64,000 nucleotides of DNA. Source: Herbiconiux sp. Its GTDB lineage: Bacteria; Actinomycetota; Actinomycetes; Actinomycetales; Microbacteriaceae. The stretch spans positions 1-64,000 of the forward strand of contig NZ_JAHFUW010000014.1 of assembly GCF_023264855.1 (NCBI RefSeq), in the 5' to 3' direction. Position 1 is the stretch's first letter; each line of letters begins with the position of its first letter. Below are positions 37,486 through 46,838 of the stretch, in pieces. The notes under the pieces were generated by a model. The model was not told the origin of the DNA. It did no database searches and worked only from the letters and a program-made list of their open reading frames with translations. A program made the translations under genes and the position numbers.

Positions 37486-38529
37486 TCAGCCGCGCGTGTC
37501 GAGCAGCTTGCGCAGCGACTCCATCCGCGCCTTGCCGCTCTCGCCCAGTTCACCGGCCTCGACCCGGTCGATGATCTCCCAGTCGTGCGCCTCGCTCAGC
37601 GGGATGCCGTCGGGCGGGTCGCCCGCCGGCACGTGCGCGGTCGCCGCGAAGGAGCGCAGGATGTTCGCCGGGTCGACGTGGCCCAGGCCGAACGATCGAA
37701 CGCCCGGGGTGTCGATGATCCAGCCGGACCGGCCGTCGGGGGCCTGCAATCGCAGGCACACCGTCGACGAGGACGTGTGGCGTCCGCGCCCGGTCACGGT
37801 GTTCACCACGCCGGTGGCGCGCAGCGCACTCGGTACCAGGGCGTTGACGAGGGTCGACTTGCCCACACCGGAGTGGCCCACGGTCACGGTGGTGTGGCCG
37901 ACGAGCAGATCGGTCAGCTCCTCCATCGGCACCGCATCGCGGGAGAGCGTGACCACCCGGATGTCGAGGCAGTCGAACTGGGCGAGCAGCGGAGCCGGGT
38001 CGGCCAGGTCGGTCTTGGTGATGCAGAGGATGGGAGCGACGCCCGCGTCGAAGGCCGCTACGAGATACCGGTCGATCAGGCGGGCGCGAGGCTCCGGATC
38101 GGCGGCCGCCACCACGATCAGCATCTGATCGGCATTCGCTACGATCACCCGTTCCACCTCGTCGGTGTCGTCGGCGCTGCGGCGCAGCAGCGTGCTGCGC
38201 TCGTGCACGCGAACCACGCGGGCCAGCGTTCCCGGGTCGCCCGAGGTGTCGCCGACGAGGTCGACCCAGTCGCCGGTCACGATGGTGTTGCGGCCGAGCT
38301 CGCGGGCGCGGGAGGCCGTGATCTCGCGCTCCTCGGGGGTGTCCTGATCGACGCGCACCGAAAATCGGCCGCGGTCCACCGTCATGATCCGGCCGGCCAG
38401 CGCGTCCTTGTGCTCGGGCCGGGTCTTCGTGCGCGGCCGGTTGCCCTTGGGATTCGGGCGCACCCGGATCGTCGACTCGTCGAACTCCGGCTCGTCGTCA
38501 TCCTCGTCGTCGTCGGACCACCAGCTCAT
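37486..38529 (-). CDS. rsgA: Ribosome small-subunit-dependent GTPase A
   Basis: 347 aa. A circularly permuted GTPase that helps mature the 30S subunit: an OB-fold-like N-terminal domain (~40-120), then G4 [10 protein letters not shown]1 GHSGVGKST (~218) and G3 DTPGVRS. The C-terminal Cys-rich zinc knuckle usual for RsgA (CxxxxCxH...C) is not visible: the corresponding segment reads [14 protein letters not shown] with no Cys. The start of the protein is very acidic ([14 protein letters not shown]). It overlaps aroA by 4 bp. Confidence 0.9.
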   Translation of the reverse strand: MSWWSDDDEDDDEPEFDESTIRVRPNPKGNRPRTKTRPEHKDALAGRIMTVDRGRFSVRVDQDTPEEREITASRARELGRNTIVTGDWVDLVGDTSGDPGTLARVVRVHERSTLLRRSADDTDEVERVIVANADQMLIVVAAADPEPRARLIDRYLVAAFDAGVAPILCITKTDLADPAPLLAQFDCLDIRVVTLSRDAVPMEELTDLLVGHTTVTVGHSGVGKSTLVNALVPSALRATGVVNTVTGRGRHTSSSTVCLRLQAPDGRSGWIIDTPGVRSFGLGHVDPANILRSFAATAHVPAGDPPDGIPLSEAHDWEIIDRVEAGELGESGKARMESLRKLLDTRG

Positions 38530-39884
38530 GCGCCACCCGGGAGCATGCCCCGCCAGAGTTCGGGGAACTGCGGCAGCGTCTTCGCGGTGGTGGCGATGTC
38601 TTCGATCAGCACGCCGTCGACCGCGAGGCCGATGATGGCGCCGGCCGTCGCCATCCGGTGGTCGGCATAGCTCTGCCAGAGGCCGCCGTGCAGGGGAGCG
38701 GGCGTGATGGCGAGACCGTCGGGGAGTTCGGTGACCTGACCGCCGAGGCCGTTGATCTCGGTCGCCAGCGCGGCGAGCCGGTCGGTCTCATGGTGCCGGA
38801 TGTGGCCGATCCCGGTGATCTCGCTGGGCTCGGTGGCCAGCGCCGCCAGAGCGACGATCGCGGGTGCGAGTTCGCCCCCGGTGCTGAGGTCGATCGAGAT
38901 GCCCTTGATGCTGTCGCCGCCGGTGACGGTGAGGCGGTCGCCGTCACGGCTCACCGTGGCGCCGAACAGCGGCAGGATGTCGGCGAGATCGGCACCGACC
39001 TGCGTGGTTGAGGCCGGCCAGCCGGTGATCGTGACACTGCCTCCGGCCACGAGGGCCGCCGCCAGGAACGGAGCGGCGTTGGAGAGGTCGGGCTCGATGG
39101 CCACATCGGCTCCGGCTATGCGGCCCGGGCGCACGCTCCAGCGACCGTCGCCACTGCTCTCGACCTCGACGCCGCGGGCGCGGAGGGCGGCGATGGTCAT
39201 GTCGATGTGCGGCTGCGAGGGGAGACGGGAGCCCTCGTGCCGAAGCTCGAGGCCCTCCTCGAAGCGTGCCGCCGCGAGCAGCAGGCCGCTCACGAACTGG
39301 CTCGAGCTCGAGGCGTCGATGGTGAGTTCGCCCCCGGCGACCCGGCCGCTGCCGTGCACGGTGAACGGGAGCGCGGCGCGGCCGTCGTCACCGATGTCGA
39401 CGCCGAGTTCGCGCAGCGAGGTGATGGTGGTGGCCATCGGGCGGCGCCGGGCCCCCTCGTCGCCGTCGAAGGTGGTGGGGCCGAGGGCCAGAGCGGCGAC
39501 GGGTGGGAGGAACCGCATCACGGTGCCCGCGAGACCGCAGTCGATGGTGGTGCTGCCGAACAGTTCATCCGCCGGGGTGATCGCCAGGTCGGGGCCGTAG
39601 CCGCCGTCACCCTCCACCGGCACGATCGTGGTGCCGAGGGCCCGAAGCGCCTCGACCATGAGGTCGCTGTCGCGCGAATGCAGCGGCGCCCGCAGCACCG
39701 ACGGCGAATCGGCCAGGGCCGAGAGTACGAGCTCGCGGTTCGTGAGCGACTTCGAGCCGGGCAGTGCGAGTGTGGCGCGAAGAGGGGAGTGGGCGCGGGG
39801 CGCGGCCCAGTGCTCCTCGGCGGTCTGTGGTGCGTCATCGCCGTAGGGGTTGAACTGCGGGATGGAATTTCTCGAGACAGGCAT
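38526..39884 (-). CDS. aroA: 3-phosphoshikimate 1-carboxyvinyltransferase (EPSP synthase)
   Basis: 452 aa. Sixth step of the shikimate pathway and glyphosate target. Features: [61 protein letters not shown] and [15 protein letters not shown]. First gene of the aroA-rsgA-hisN set (4 bp overlap with rsgA) and divergent from sigR. A TATTCT box about 8 nt before the start suggests a leaderless transcript. The N-terminal ~30 residues are an extension before the catalytic core. Confidence 0.93.
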   Translation of the reverse strand: MPVSRNSIPQFNPYGDDAPQTAEEHWAAPRAHSPLRATLALPGSKSLTNRELVLSALADSPSVLRAPLHSRDSDLMVEALRALGTTIVPVEGDGGYGPDLAITPADELFGSTTIDCGLAGTVMRFLPPVAALALGPTTFDGDEGARRRPMATTITSLRELGVDIGDDGRAALPFTVHGSGRVAGGELTIDASSSSQFVSGLLLAAARFEEGLELRHEGSRLPSQPHIDMTIAALRARGVEVESSGDGRWSVRPGRIAGADVAIEPDLSNAAPFLAAALVAGGSVTITGWPASTTQVGADLADILPLFGATVSRDGDRLTVTGGDSIKGISIDLSTGGELAPAIVALAALATEPSEITGIGHIRHHETDRLAALATEINGLGGQVTELPDGLAITPAPLHGGLWQSYADHRMATAGAIIGLAVDGVLIEDIATTAKTLPQFPELWRGMLPGGA

Positions 39885-39935
39885 CGGTTATCAGAATAGT
39901 CGGCTGACGAATTGCGTGGAGGCCGGCGGAACCAC

Positions 39936-39960
39936 GGAACACCCTTGGAGGTCAGGCGTT
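39936..39960 (+). promoter_or_regulatory. SigR/SigH-type autoregulatory promoter of sigR
   Basis: GGAAC (39936-39940) and GTT (39958-39960) are separated by 17 nt, close to the consensus of the actinobacterial thiol-oxidative-stress sigma factor. This matches the positive autoregulation known for SigR/SigH. Confidence 0.55.
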
Positions 39961-40007
39961 TGACGACAACTGCAGTGCTGGAGGCTCCGGTCGTAGACTG
40001 GGCCACG

Positions 40008-40604
40008 ATGAGCACTCCCACCCCTGATCCCCGCGCCCTTTTCGAAGAGCAGGCCATCCCGTTCCTCGATCAGCTCTACGGCGCGGCCTTGCGGATGACC
40101 CGCAACCCGGCGGATGCGCAAGACCTCGTGCAGGAGACCTTCGTGAAGGCCTATTCCGCGTTCGGTCAGTTCGAGCAGGGCACGAACCTCAAGGCGTGGC
40201 TCTACCGCATCCTCACCAACACGTTCATCAACACCTACCGCAAGAAGCAGCGCGATCCCTACCAGGGCTCCACCAGCGACATGGAGGACTGGCAGCTCGG
40301 ATCGGCCGAATCGGTCACGGCGGCGCTCTCGAGCCGCTCGGCCGAGGCCGAAGCGATCGACCACCTGCCCGACAGCGACGTCAAAGAGGCGTTGCAGTCG
40401 ATTCCCGAAGACTTCCGCCTGGCCGTATACCTGGCCGACGTGGAGGGTTTCTCCTACCAGGAGATCGCCGACATCATGAAGACCCCTGTCGGCACCGTCA
40501 TGAGCCGTCTGCATCGTGGCCGACGACTTCTCCGGGGGCTTCTGACCGACTACGCACGCGAACGCGGACTGGCCGTCGCCTCCGTGAAAGGGAGCAAGAA
40601 ATGA
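40008..40604 (+). CDS. sigR: ECF sigma factor SigR/SigH (thiol-oxidative stress)
   Basis: 198 aa from ATG 40008. Region 2 reads [30 protein letters not shown] with [12 protein letters not shown], and region 4 reads [43 protein letters not shown]. In-frame TTG at 39960, with GGAGG 9 nt upstream, would give an isoform with a 16-residue N-terminal extension. The 3' end overlaps rsrA by 4 bp. The group controls thioredoxin and mycothiol genes under oxidative stress. Divergent from aroA, as in many actinobacteria. Confidence 0.92.
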   Translation: MSTPTPDPRALFEEQAIPFLDQLYGAALRMTRNPADAQDLVQETFVKAYSAFGQFEQGTNLKAWLYRILTNTFINTYRKKQRDPYQGSTSDMEDWQLGSAESVTAALSSRSAEAEAIDHLPDSDVKEALQSIPEDFRLAVYLADVEGFSYQEIADIMKTPVGTVMSRLHRGRRLLRGLLTDYARERGLAVASVKGSKK

Positions 40605-40840
40605 CTGACTGCGGCTGCAACAAAGCCCGTGCCGAACTCGAAGAGTATCTGCGAAACGAGATCTGCAAGACGGATGCGGCTGATATCCGCGACCACCTGG
40701 AGACCTGCGAAGGCTGCCAGTCGGAGCTCCACATCGGCATCGTGCTCACGCAGACCGTGCAGCGTGCCTGCAAGGAGACCGCCCCCGAAGAGCTGCGCGA
40801 CCAGCTGCTGACCCGTCTGCGCACGCTCCAGGCCCACTGA
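40601..40840 (+). CDS. rsrA: Zinc-binding anti-sigma factor (RsrA type)
   Basis: 79 aa, overlapping sigR by 4 bp (ATGA) with an AAAGGGAG site. The ZAS zinc motif is clear: HLETCEGC, together with an earlier Cys ([13 protein letters not shown], and ICKTD). In this family oxidation of the Cys pair releases zinc and the sigma factor. Ends 3 bp before the stop of the convergent lipoprotein gene. Confidence 0.9.
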   Translation: MTDCGCNKARAELEEYLRNEICKTDAADIRDHLETCEGCQSELHIGIVLTQTVQRACKETAPEELRDQLLTRLRTLQAH

Positions 40841-40843
40841 GGT

Positions 40844-41314
40844 CTATTGAGCCGCGTTCTCGAGCGATCCGGTTGTCTGACCGTCGGGATCGAAGACGAC
40901 ACAGCTGATCTCGCGCCCGTGGTCTTCATACCAGCTGGAGAGTAAGGGCGTGTAGCTGGCGTAGTTCAGCCGGGATTCGCTGATGTCGACTCCGACGAAA
41001 CCGGCGAAGGCCTCGGCGCACCCCTCATCGGCCTGCGAGGCGAGGTCGTCGTCGTCGGGATACATCTCATCGGCGCCCTTGCCCACCGCGTCGAACACGT
41101 GGTAGACCTCCGAGTCGTGCGGCTCGGAGCAGTCGACGCGGGGTACGTCGCGAACCTCGCCCGTGAGGTCCGAGTCGTTCAGGCACTCACCCACGGAGAA
41201 CGACAGGGGTGTGCCTCCGCCGCCTCCTGTCGAGCATGCGCTCAGCAGGCCGAGGCCGGCCAGAGCCAGTACGGCGGCGCCCAGAGGACGCACTGTAGGG
41301 GAATGAAGTCGCAT
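40844..41314 (-). CDS. Septum-formation-type lipoprotein (paralogue)
   Basis: 156 aa from ATG 41314 with a GGAGG site. Lipobox LLSAC at about residue 25. The pattern LSFSVGECLND, VPRVDCSEPHDSEVYH, DEGCAEAFAGF and REISCVVFDPDGQ parallels the copy at 35941-36459, including the ending (LENAAQ here, LAGAAQ there). Convergent with rsrA. A long hairpin lies upstream, directly after kgd. Confidence 0.8.
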   Translation of the reverse strand: MRLHSPTVRPLGAAVLALAGLGLLSACSTGGGGGTPLSFSVGECLNDSDLTGEVRDVPRVDCSEPHDSEVYHVFDAVGKGADEMYPDDDDLASQADEGCAEAFAGFVGVDISESRLNYASYTPLLSSWYEDHGREISCVVFDPDGQTTGSLENAAQ

Positions 41315-41329
41315 GGTTGCCTCCTGAAA

Positions 41330-41367
41330 ATACTGAATGATGCTCATTGCTGAGCATCATTCAGTAT
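41330..41367 (-). terminator. Perfect long hairpin after kgd
   Basis: Two perfect 17-bp arms (41330-41346 and 41351-41367) around a 4-nt loop; on the minus strand the hairpin is followed by ATTTTC. It sits 30 bp after the kgd stop and 15 bp before the start of the lipoprotein gene, so it is most likely a terminator. The stem is unusually AT-rich for this genome, so a regulatory role is possible. Confidence 0.6.
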
Positions 41368-41397
41368 AGCCAGAAGGCGACCGTGCGGCGCGAGGTT

Positions 41398-44300
41398 TCA
41401 GCTCAGCGCGCGCGTCAGGAGCTCGGCCTGCTCCACCGCGTGGCGCTTCGCGCTGCCGGCGGCGGGAGACGCCGCTGCCGGACGCGAGACCACCGAGATG
41501 GTGCGGCCGTTCAGGCGGCTGGCCAGCTCGGTGCAGATGAACGGCCAGGCACCCTGGTTCTGCGGCTCGTCCTGCACCCACACCAGCTCGGCGTTCGGGT
41601 ACTGGGCGGCGACCGCGTTGATCTCCTCCAGCGGCAGCGGGTAGAACTGCTCCACGCGCACGAGGGCGATGGCCTCGTTCGGGTTCTTCTGCAGCTCGTT
41701 GGCGAGGTCGTAGTGGATCTTGCCGGAGTGCAGCAGCACCTTCGTGACCGCAGCCTTGTCGGTGATCCGTACATCGTCGATCACCGGTTCGAAGCGACCC
41801 GAGGTCAAGTCCTCCACCGAGCTCGTCGCCCCACGCAGTCGCAGCATCGCCTTCGGCGTGAAGACGATCAGCGGTTTGCGCGGACGGGCGTACGCCTGGC
41901 GGCGCAGCAGGTGGAAGTAGGACGCCGGCGTGGAGGGCCGCGCCACGGTCATGTTGTTCTCGGCGCAGAGCTGCAGGAACCGCTCGATGCGCGCCGAGGA
42001 GTGGTCGGGACCCTGGCCCTCGTAGCCGTGCGGCAGCAGCAGAACGAGCGACGAGCGCTGGCCCCACTTCTGCTCGGCCGACGAGATGAACTCGTCGATG
42101 ATGGTCTGGGCGCCGTTGGCGAAGTCGCCGAACTGAGCCTCCCAGAGCACCAGAGCATCCGGTCGCTCCACCGAGTAGCCGTACTCGAAGCCCATCGCCG
42201 CGTATTCGCTCAGCAGGGAGTCGTAGATCCAGAAACGGGCCTGGCTCTCGGTGAGGTTCGCGAGCGGAAGCCACTCCTGGCCGTTCTCGCGGTCGTGCAG
42301 CACGGCGTGCCGCTGCACGAACGTGCCCCGACGGGAATCCTGACCCGCGAGGCGCACCGGGGTCCCCTCCACGAGCAGCGAGCCGAGCGCGAGGAGCTCG
42401 CCGAAGGCCCAGTCGATGTTGCCGTTGCGGCTCATCTCGACGCGCTTGGTGAGCAGCTGCTGCAGCTTCGGGTGCACCGTGAAGCCGGCGGGCTTGTTGT
42501 CGAAGGCGTCGCCGATCAGGTGGATCGCGGATGTCGCCACCGCGGTCTCGAACGGAGCGGTGGTGCTGTCGTCTCGCTGCGACTCGGGGCGCTCGAGGTC
42601 GGAGACCGCCTGCGTGTCTTCGGTGATCACCGGGATCGAGGAGGTCTGCGCCGCATGCGTCTCGGCGAAGGCGCGTTCGAGGCGGTCCTGGAAGTCGGCG
42701 TGGACCGCCTCGTACTCCTCCTCGGTGATGTCGCCGCGACCGAGCAGCGCCTCGGTGTAGAGCTTGCGCACCGAGCGCTTGGCCTCGATCAGGTTGTACA
42801 TCAGCGGCTGGGTCATCGAGGGGTCGTCGCCCTCGTTGTGACCGCGGCGGCGGTAGCAGATCAGGTCGATGAACACGTCGCGGTGGAACTGCTGACGGAA
42901 TTCGAACGCCAGCTGCGCCACCCGCACGACCGACTCGGGGTCGTCGCCGTTCACGTGGAAGATCGGTGCCTGGATGGTCTTGGCCACATCGGTGGAGTAC
43001 ACCGAGGAGCGCGACTCCGACGGGGGAGTCGTGAAGCCCACCTGGTTGTTGATGTTGATGTGGATGGTTCCGCCCGTGCGGTAGCCGCGCAGCTGCGACA
43101 TCTGCAGGGTCTCCACGACGATGCCCTGGCCCGCGAGCGCGGCGTCACCGTGGATGAGGATCGGCAGCGTGGAGAAGGTGCCGATGGGCTTGCGGTCCTG
43201 CTTGGCTCGCACGATGCCCTCGAGCACGCCGTCGGCGGCCTCAAGGTGCGAGGGGTTCGCGGCCAGGTAGACCGGGATCTCCTTGCCGTCGGTGGCGGTG
43301 AAGGTGCCCTCGGTGCCGAGGTGGTATTTCACGTCGCCCGAGCCCTGCACGGTGCGGGGGTCTTGCGTGCCCTCGAACTCGCGGAAGATCTGGCCGTAGG
43401 TCTTGCCCGCGATGTTGGTGAGCACGTTCAGGCGGCCGCGGTGCGCCATGCCGATCGCGACCTCGTCGAGGCCCTCTTCGGCCGCACCCTGGATGATCCG
43501 GTCCAGCAGGGCGATTGTCGACTCGCCGCCCTCGAGCGAGAAGCGCTTCTGGCCGACGTACTTGGTCTGCAGGAAGGTCTCGAAGGCCTCGGCCTCGTTG
43601 AGCTTCTCGAGGATGCGCATCTGCTCGTCGTGGCCGGGCTTGGCGTAGGGCCGCTCGACCTTCTCCTGGATCCAGCGACGCTGCGCCGGGTCCTGGATGT
43701 GCATGTACTCGATGCCGATCTTGCGGCAGTAGGAGTCGCGCAGCACGCCCAGGATGTCGCGCAGGTAGGACTGACGGGTGAGGCCGAACTCGCCCGTCAC
43801 GAACTCGCGGTCGAGATCCCAGAACGTCAAGCCGTGGGTCGCGATGTCGAGGTCGGGGTGGATGCGCTGGCGGTACTCGAGCGGGTCGATGTCGGCCATC
43901 AGGTGGCCGCGCACGCGGAACGCGTTGATCAGCTCCTGCACGCGGGCGGTCTTGTCGATGGCCGAGGCGAGGTCGACCTCGATGTCGGCGGCCCAGCGGA
44001 TGGGCTCATAGGGGATGCGCAGCTCGGCGAAGATGTTCTCGTAGAAGTCGCGCTGGCCGAGCAGCAGCTCGTGCACCTTCTTCAGGAACTCGCCCGATCC
44101 GGCGCCCTGGATGACCCGGTGGTCGTAGGTGCTGGTGAGGGTGATGACCTTGCCGATGCCGAGGTTCGACAGCACCTTCTGGGAGGAACCCTGGAACTCG
44201 GCGGGGTACTCGAGGGCACCGGCGCCGATGATGGCACCCTGCCCCTTCATCAGGCGGGGAACGGAGTGCACCGTTCCGATGCCGCCCGGGTTGGTGAGCG

Positions 44301-45231
44301 AGATCGTGGTGCCCTGGAAGTCGGCCGCGGTGAGCTTGTTGGCCCGGGCGCGCTTCACCAGGTCTTCGTAGGCGGAGAGGAACTCGTTGAAGCCCATGGT
44401 GTCGGCGCGCTTGATGCCGGGCACCATGAGGGCGCGCGTACCGTCGGGCTTGGGCAGGTCGATCGCGATGCCGAGGCCCACGTGGGCCGGGGCCACGACC
44501 GAGGGCTTGCCGTCGACCTCGTCGTAGTAGACGTTCTGGCTCGGGAACTCTTTGAGCGCCTGCACGAGCGCCCAGCCGATGAGGTGGGTGAACGACACCT
44601 TGCCGCCGCGCGAGCGACGCAGGTGGTTGTTGATGACGATGCGGTTGTCGATCATCAGCTTGGCCGGGATGGAGCGCACGCTCGTCGCCGTCGGAACGGT
44701 GAGGCTGGCATCCATGTTGCTGGCGAGCGTCTTCGACATGCCGCGCAACGGCGTGACGGCGTCTTTCTCGGCGGCTTCGGCCTCGGCCGCCGTGGCCGGA
44801 GCCGGCGCCTCGGCTGGAATCGGCTGGGGCTTGGCCTGCACGCTCGTGGTCTTGGCGATCGGCTGGGTGGCGGGGCGGGCATCCGCACCGGAGGCCTGCG
44901 CGATCTGCTCCGACTCGGTCTGGGCCGGCGGGCTCGAGGTCTGCGCCGAGGCGACCGGAGCGGGGGATGCGGCCTGCGGGCCGGCGGGAGCGGCGGGCTC
45001 TGAGGCATCAGCGGGAGCCGGGGCCGTGCCCTGAGTCTCGGCCGTGCCCTGGGCCGCAGCCTTCGACGAGACGTGGGAGCGGTAGCTCTCCAGAACCGGC
45101 CACCAGGACTGGTCGACCGAATTCTTGTCGGTCAGATACTGCTCGTAGAGTTCATCGACGAGCCATTCGTTGGCCCCGAATTCTCCCGATGCTCCGTCGT
45201 CTGTGCTCGTACCCGTCAACTGGCTGGTCAA
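41398..45231 (-). CDS. kgd: Multifunctional 2-oxoglutarate metabolism enzyme (Kgd/OdhA)
   Basis: 1277 aa from TTG 45231. Domain order: a short N-terminal anchor with FGANEWLVDELYEQY; an Ala/Pro-rich linker (~55-125); an E2-like succinyltransferase domain ending in TSTYDHRVIQGAGSGEF (~370); then the ThDP-dependent E1 (AIGMAHRGRLNVLTN, HGDAALAGQGIV, NNQVGFTT). The E1-E2 fusion is the actinobacterial form, giving 2-oxoglutarate dehydrogenase and decarboxylase activities for the TCA cycle; the lipoylated E2 and E3 lie elsewhere. Thr-rich sites recognised by PknG/GarA regulation are not evident at the N-terminus. Confidence 0.95.
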   Translation of the reverse strand: MTSQLTGTSTDDGASGEFGANEWLVDELYEQYLTDKNSVDQSWWPVLESYRSHVSSKAAAQGTAETQGTAPAPADASEPAAPAGPQAASPAPVASAQTSSPPAQTESEQIAQASGADARPATQPIAKTTSVQAKPQPIPAEAPAPATAAEAEAAEKDAVTPLRGMSKTLASNMDASLTVPTATSVRSIPAKLMIDNRIVINNHLRRSRGGKVSFTHLIGWALVQALKEFPSQNVYYDEVDGKPSVVAPAHVGLGIAIDLPKPDGTRALMVPGIKRADTMGFNEFLSAYEDLVKRARANKLTAADFQGTTISLTNPGGIGTVHSVPRLMKGQGAIIGAGALEYPAEFQGSSQKVLSNLGIGKVITLTSTYDHRVIQGAGSGEFLKKVHELLLGQRDFYENIFAELRIPYEPIRWAADIEVDLASAIDKTARVQELINAFRVRGHLMADIDPLEYRQRIHPDLDIATHGLTFWDLDREFVTGEFGLTRQSYLRDILGVLRDSYCRKIGIEYMHIQDPAQRRWIQEKVERPYAKPGHDEQMRILEKLNEAEAFETFLQTKYVGQKRFSLEGGESTIALLDRIIQGAAEEGLDEVAIGMAHRGRLNVLTNIAGKTYGQIFREFEGTQDPRTVQGSGDVKYHLGTEGTFTATDGKEIPVYLAANPSHLEAADGVLEGIVRAKQDRKPIGTFSTLPILIHGDAALAGQGIVVETLQMSQLRGYRTGGTIHININNQVGFTTPPSESRSSVYSTDVAKTIQAPIFHVNGDDPESVVRVAQLAFEFRQQFHRDVFIDLICYRRRGHNEGDDPSMTQPLMYNLIEAKRSVRKLYTEALLGRGDITEEEYEAVHADFQDRLERAFAETHAAQTSSIPVITEDTQAVSDLERPESQRDDSTTAPFETAVATSAIHLIGDAFDNKPAGFTVHPKLQQLLTKRVEMSRNGNIDWAFGELLALGSLLVEGTPVRLAGQDSRRGTFVQRHAVLHDRENGQEWLPLANLTESQARFWIYDSLLSEYAAMGFEYGYSVERPDALVLWEAQFGDFANGAQTIIDEFISSAEQKWGQRSSLVLLLPHGYEGQGPDHSSARIERFLQLCAENNMTVARPSTPASYFHLLRRQAYARPRKPLIVFTPKAMLRLRGATSSVEDLTSGRFEPVIDDVRITDKAAVTKVLLHSGKIHYDLANELQKNPNEAIALVRVEQFYPLPLEEINAVAAQYPNAELVWVQDEPQNQGAWPFICTELASRLNGRTISVVSRPAAASPAAGSAKRHAVEQAELLTRALS

Positions 45232-45366
45232 AGCCGATCGCCCACTTTCCGTTGCCTCACGTCCGTGGCACGTGCCGGTGTCTGCTGCGCTGCGTCTTCA
45301 CGCGTGACACGTGCGTATACAAGCCTAAACCTTCCTGGCACCTGTTCGGGCCACAGGCGTGCGGGC

Positions 45367-45372
45367 TAGCGT
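45367..45372 (+). promoter_or_regulatory. -10 box of leaderless guaB1
   Basis: TAGCGT inside GGGCTAGCGT, 7 nt before the ATG at 45380. The same context precedes the CDF gene (TAGCGT at 23794-23799). Confidence 0.5.
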
Positions 45373-45379
45373 GGTTCGT

Positions 45380-46819
45380 ATGGAGTTTTCAGGCGATCCG
45401 GGCCGCAACGATCTGACCTATTCCGACGTGTTCCTCATTCCCTCCCGATCGGCGGTGACGAGCCGCCTCGACGTGTCGCTCGCGCCGACGGACGGCACGG
45501 GCGCGACGATCCCGATCGTCTCGGCCAACATGAACTCCGTCACCGGTCCGCGCCTGGCGGCGTCGCTCGCCCGGCGGGGTGGTCTCGGAGTGCTCCCGCA
45601 AGACATGCCGCTGCAGGATCTGGCCGCCGCCATCCGCTGGGTGAAAGACCAGCCCGTGGAGTTCGACACGCCCTTCGCCTTCCATCCGGCGCAGACCGTG
45701 GAGGAGGCGTTGCGCCTGGTGCCCGCCGTACCCGGACACGGGCTCGTGCTGCACGAGAGCGACGGCGCCTTCGTGGGCTGCATCGCGGCGTCCCGTCTGG
45801 CGACGGCGCTTCCGGATGCCCAACTCGGCGACCTGCTGCACGGTGCGCTGACCGCCATCTCGGCCGACGACATCGACGGGCCGCGCGAGGCCTTCGACGC
45901 CATGGTGGCCGCCGACATCGACTTCGCGCCGATCCTGCGCCACGGAGCGCTGGTGGGAACGCTGAGCCGCACGAGCGCCCTGCGCGCGACGATCTACCGG
46001 CCGGCCGTCGACGGCGACGGGCGCCTGCGGGTGGCCGCCGCCGTGGGCATCAACGGAGATGTGGTCGAGAAGGCCCGCGCGTTGGTCGCCGCCGGCGTCG
46101 ACGTGCTCGTGGTCGACACCGCCCACGGGCACCAGGAGGGGATGCTTCGCGCCCTCCGTGCGCTGCGCGCTGCGCACCTGGGGGTGCCGATCGCCGCCGG
46201 GAACGTGGTGACGGCGCGGGCCGTGGCCGATCTGGTCGACGCAGGGGCCGACATCCTGAAGGTCGGAGTGGGACCGGGGGCGATGTGCACGACCCGCATG
46301 ATGACCGCGGTCGGGCGCCCACAGTTCTCTGCCGTGCTCGAGACCGCCGAGGCCGCGCGCGAGCTCGGCGCCCACGTCTGGGCCGACGGCGGAGTGCGGT
46401 ACCCCCGCGACGTGGCGCTCGCCCTGGCCGCGGGCGCAGCATCCGTGATGATCGGCTCGTGGTTCGCCGGCACCATCGAGGCGCCCGGCACGCTGGCTGC
46501 GGATGCCGACGGCCGGCTCTACAAGGAGAGCTGGGGGATGGCCTCGACCAAGGCCGTGCAGGAGCGCTTCGGGCGCCTCGACGCCTACGAGCTGGCGCGC
46601 AAGACCCTCTTCGCCGAAGGGATCTCGTCGAGCCGCATCTACCTCGATCCGCTGCGGCCCTCGATCGAAGACTTGCTCGACATGATCACCTCGGGGGTGC
46701 GCAGCTCGTTCACCTATGCGGGCGCGGCCACGATGGCCGAGTTCCACGATCGCGCCGTGGTGGGCACGCAGTCGGCTGCGGGTTACGAGGAGGGCAAGGC
46801 GCTGCCGGTCAGTTGGTGA
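45380..46819 (+). CDS. guaB1: GuaB1 family IMP dehydrogenase-related protein (GMP reductase-like)
   Basis: 479 aa from ATG 45380. TIM-barrel enzyme with a CBS-pair insert (~95-215). The active-site loop is GVGPGAMCTTRM (Cys catalytic), with VVDTAHGHQ before it and ADGGVRYPRD after it. The GuaB1 branch is actinobacterial and separate from true IMP dehydrogenase; from memory, members act as GMP reductase in purine salvage. Start and length are typical. Followed directly by the CorC leader region. Confidence 0.88.
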   Translation: MEFSGDPGRNDLTYSDVFLIPSRSAVTSRLDVSLAPTDGTGATIPIVSANMNSVTGPRLAASLARRGGLGVLPQDMPLQDLAAAIRWVKDQPVEFDTPFAFHPAQTVEEALRLVPAVPGHGLVLHESDGAFVGCIAASRLATALPDAQLGDLLHGALTAISADDIDGPREAFDAMVAADIDFAPILRHGALVGTLSRTSALRATIYRPAVDGDGRLRVAAAVGINGDVVEKARALVAAGVDVLVVDTAHGHQEGMLRALRALRAAHLGVPIAAGNVVTARAVADLVDAGADILKVGVGPGAMCTTRMMTAVGRPQFSAVLETAEAARELGAHVWADGGVRYPRDVALALAAGAASVMIGSWFAGTIEAPGTLAADADGRLYKESWGMASTKAVQERFGRLDAYELARKTLFAEGISSSRIYLDPLRPSIEDLLDMITSGVRSSFTYAGAATMAEFHDRAVVGTQSAAGYEEGKALPVSW

Positions 46820-46822
46820 CTG

Positions 46823-46828
46823 TATAAT
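46823..46828 (+). promoter_or_regulatory. Consensus -10 box before the corC leader
   Basis: Perfect TATAAT right after the guaB1 stop. Transcription would begin near 46835, four nt before the upstream ORF start. No clear -35 is visible. Confidence 0.55.
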
Positions 46829-46838
46829 CGGCGGGACA

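Noticed and set aside
41347-45003. 1218-codon plus-strand open frame opposite kgd
   Set aside because: Shadow frame of kgd, with repetitive Val/Gly/Leu/Arg composition and no recognisable protein.
45265-45277. GGCACGTGCC palindrome before kgd as a regulator site
   Set aside because: A 10-bp GC-rich palindrome is expected by chance at this composition, and no other element supports it.
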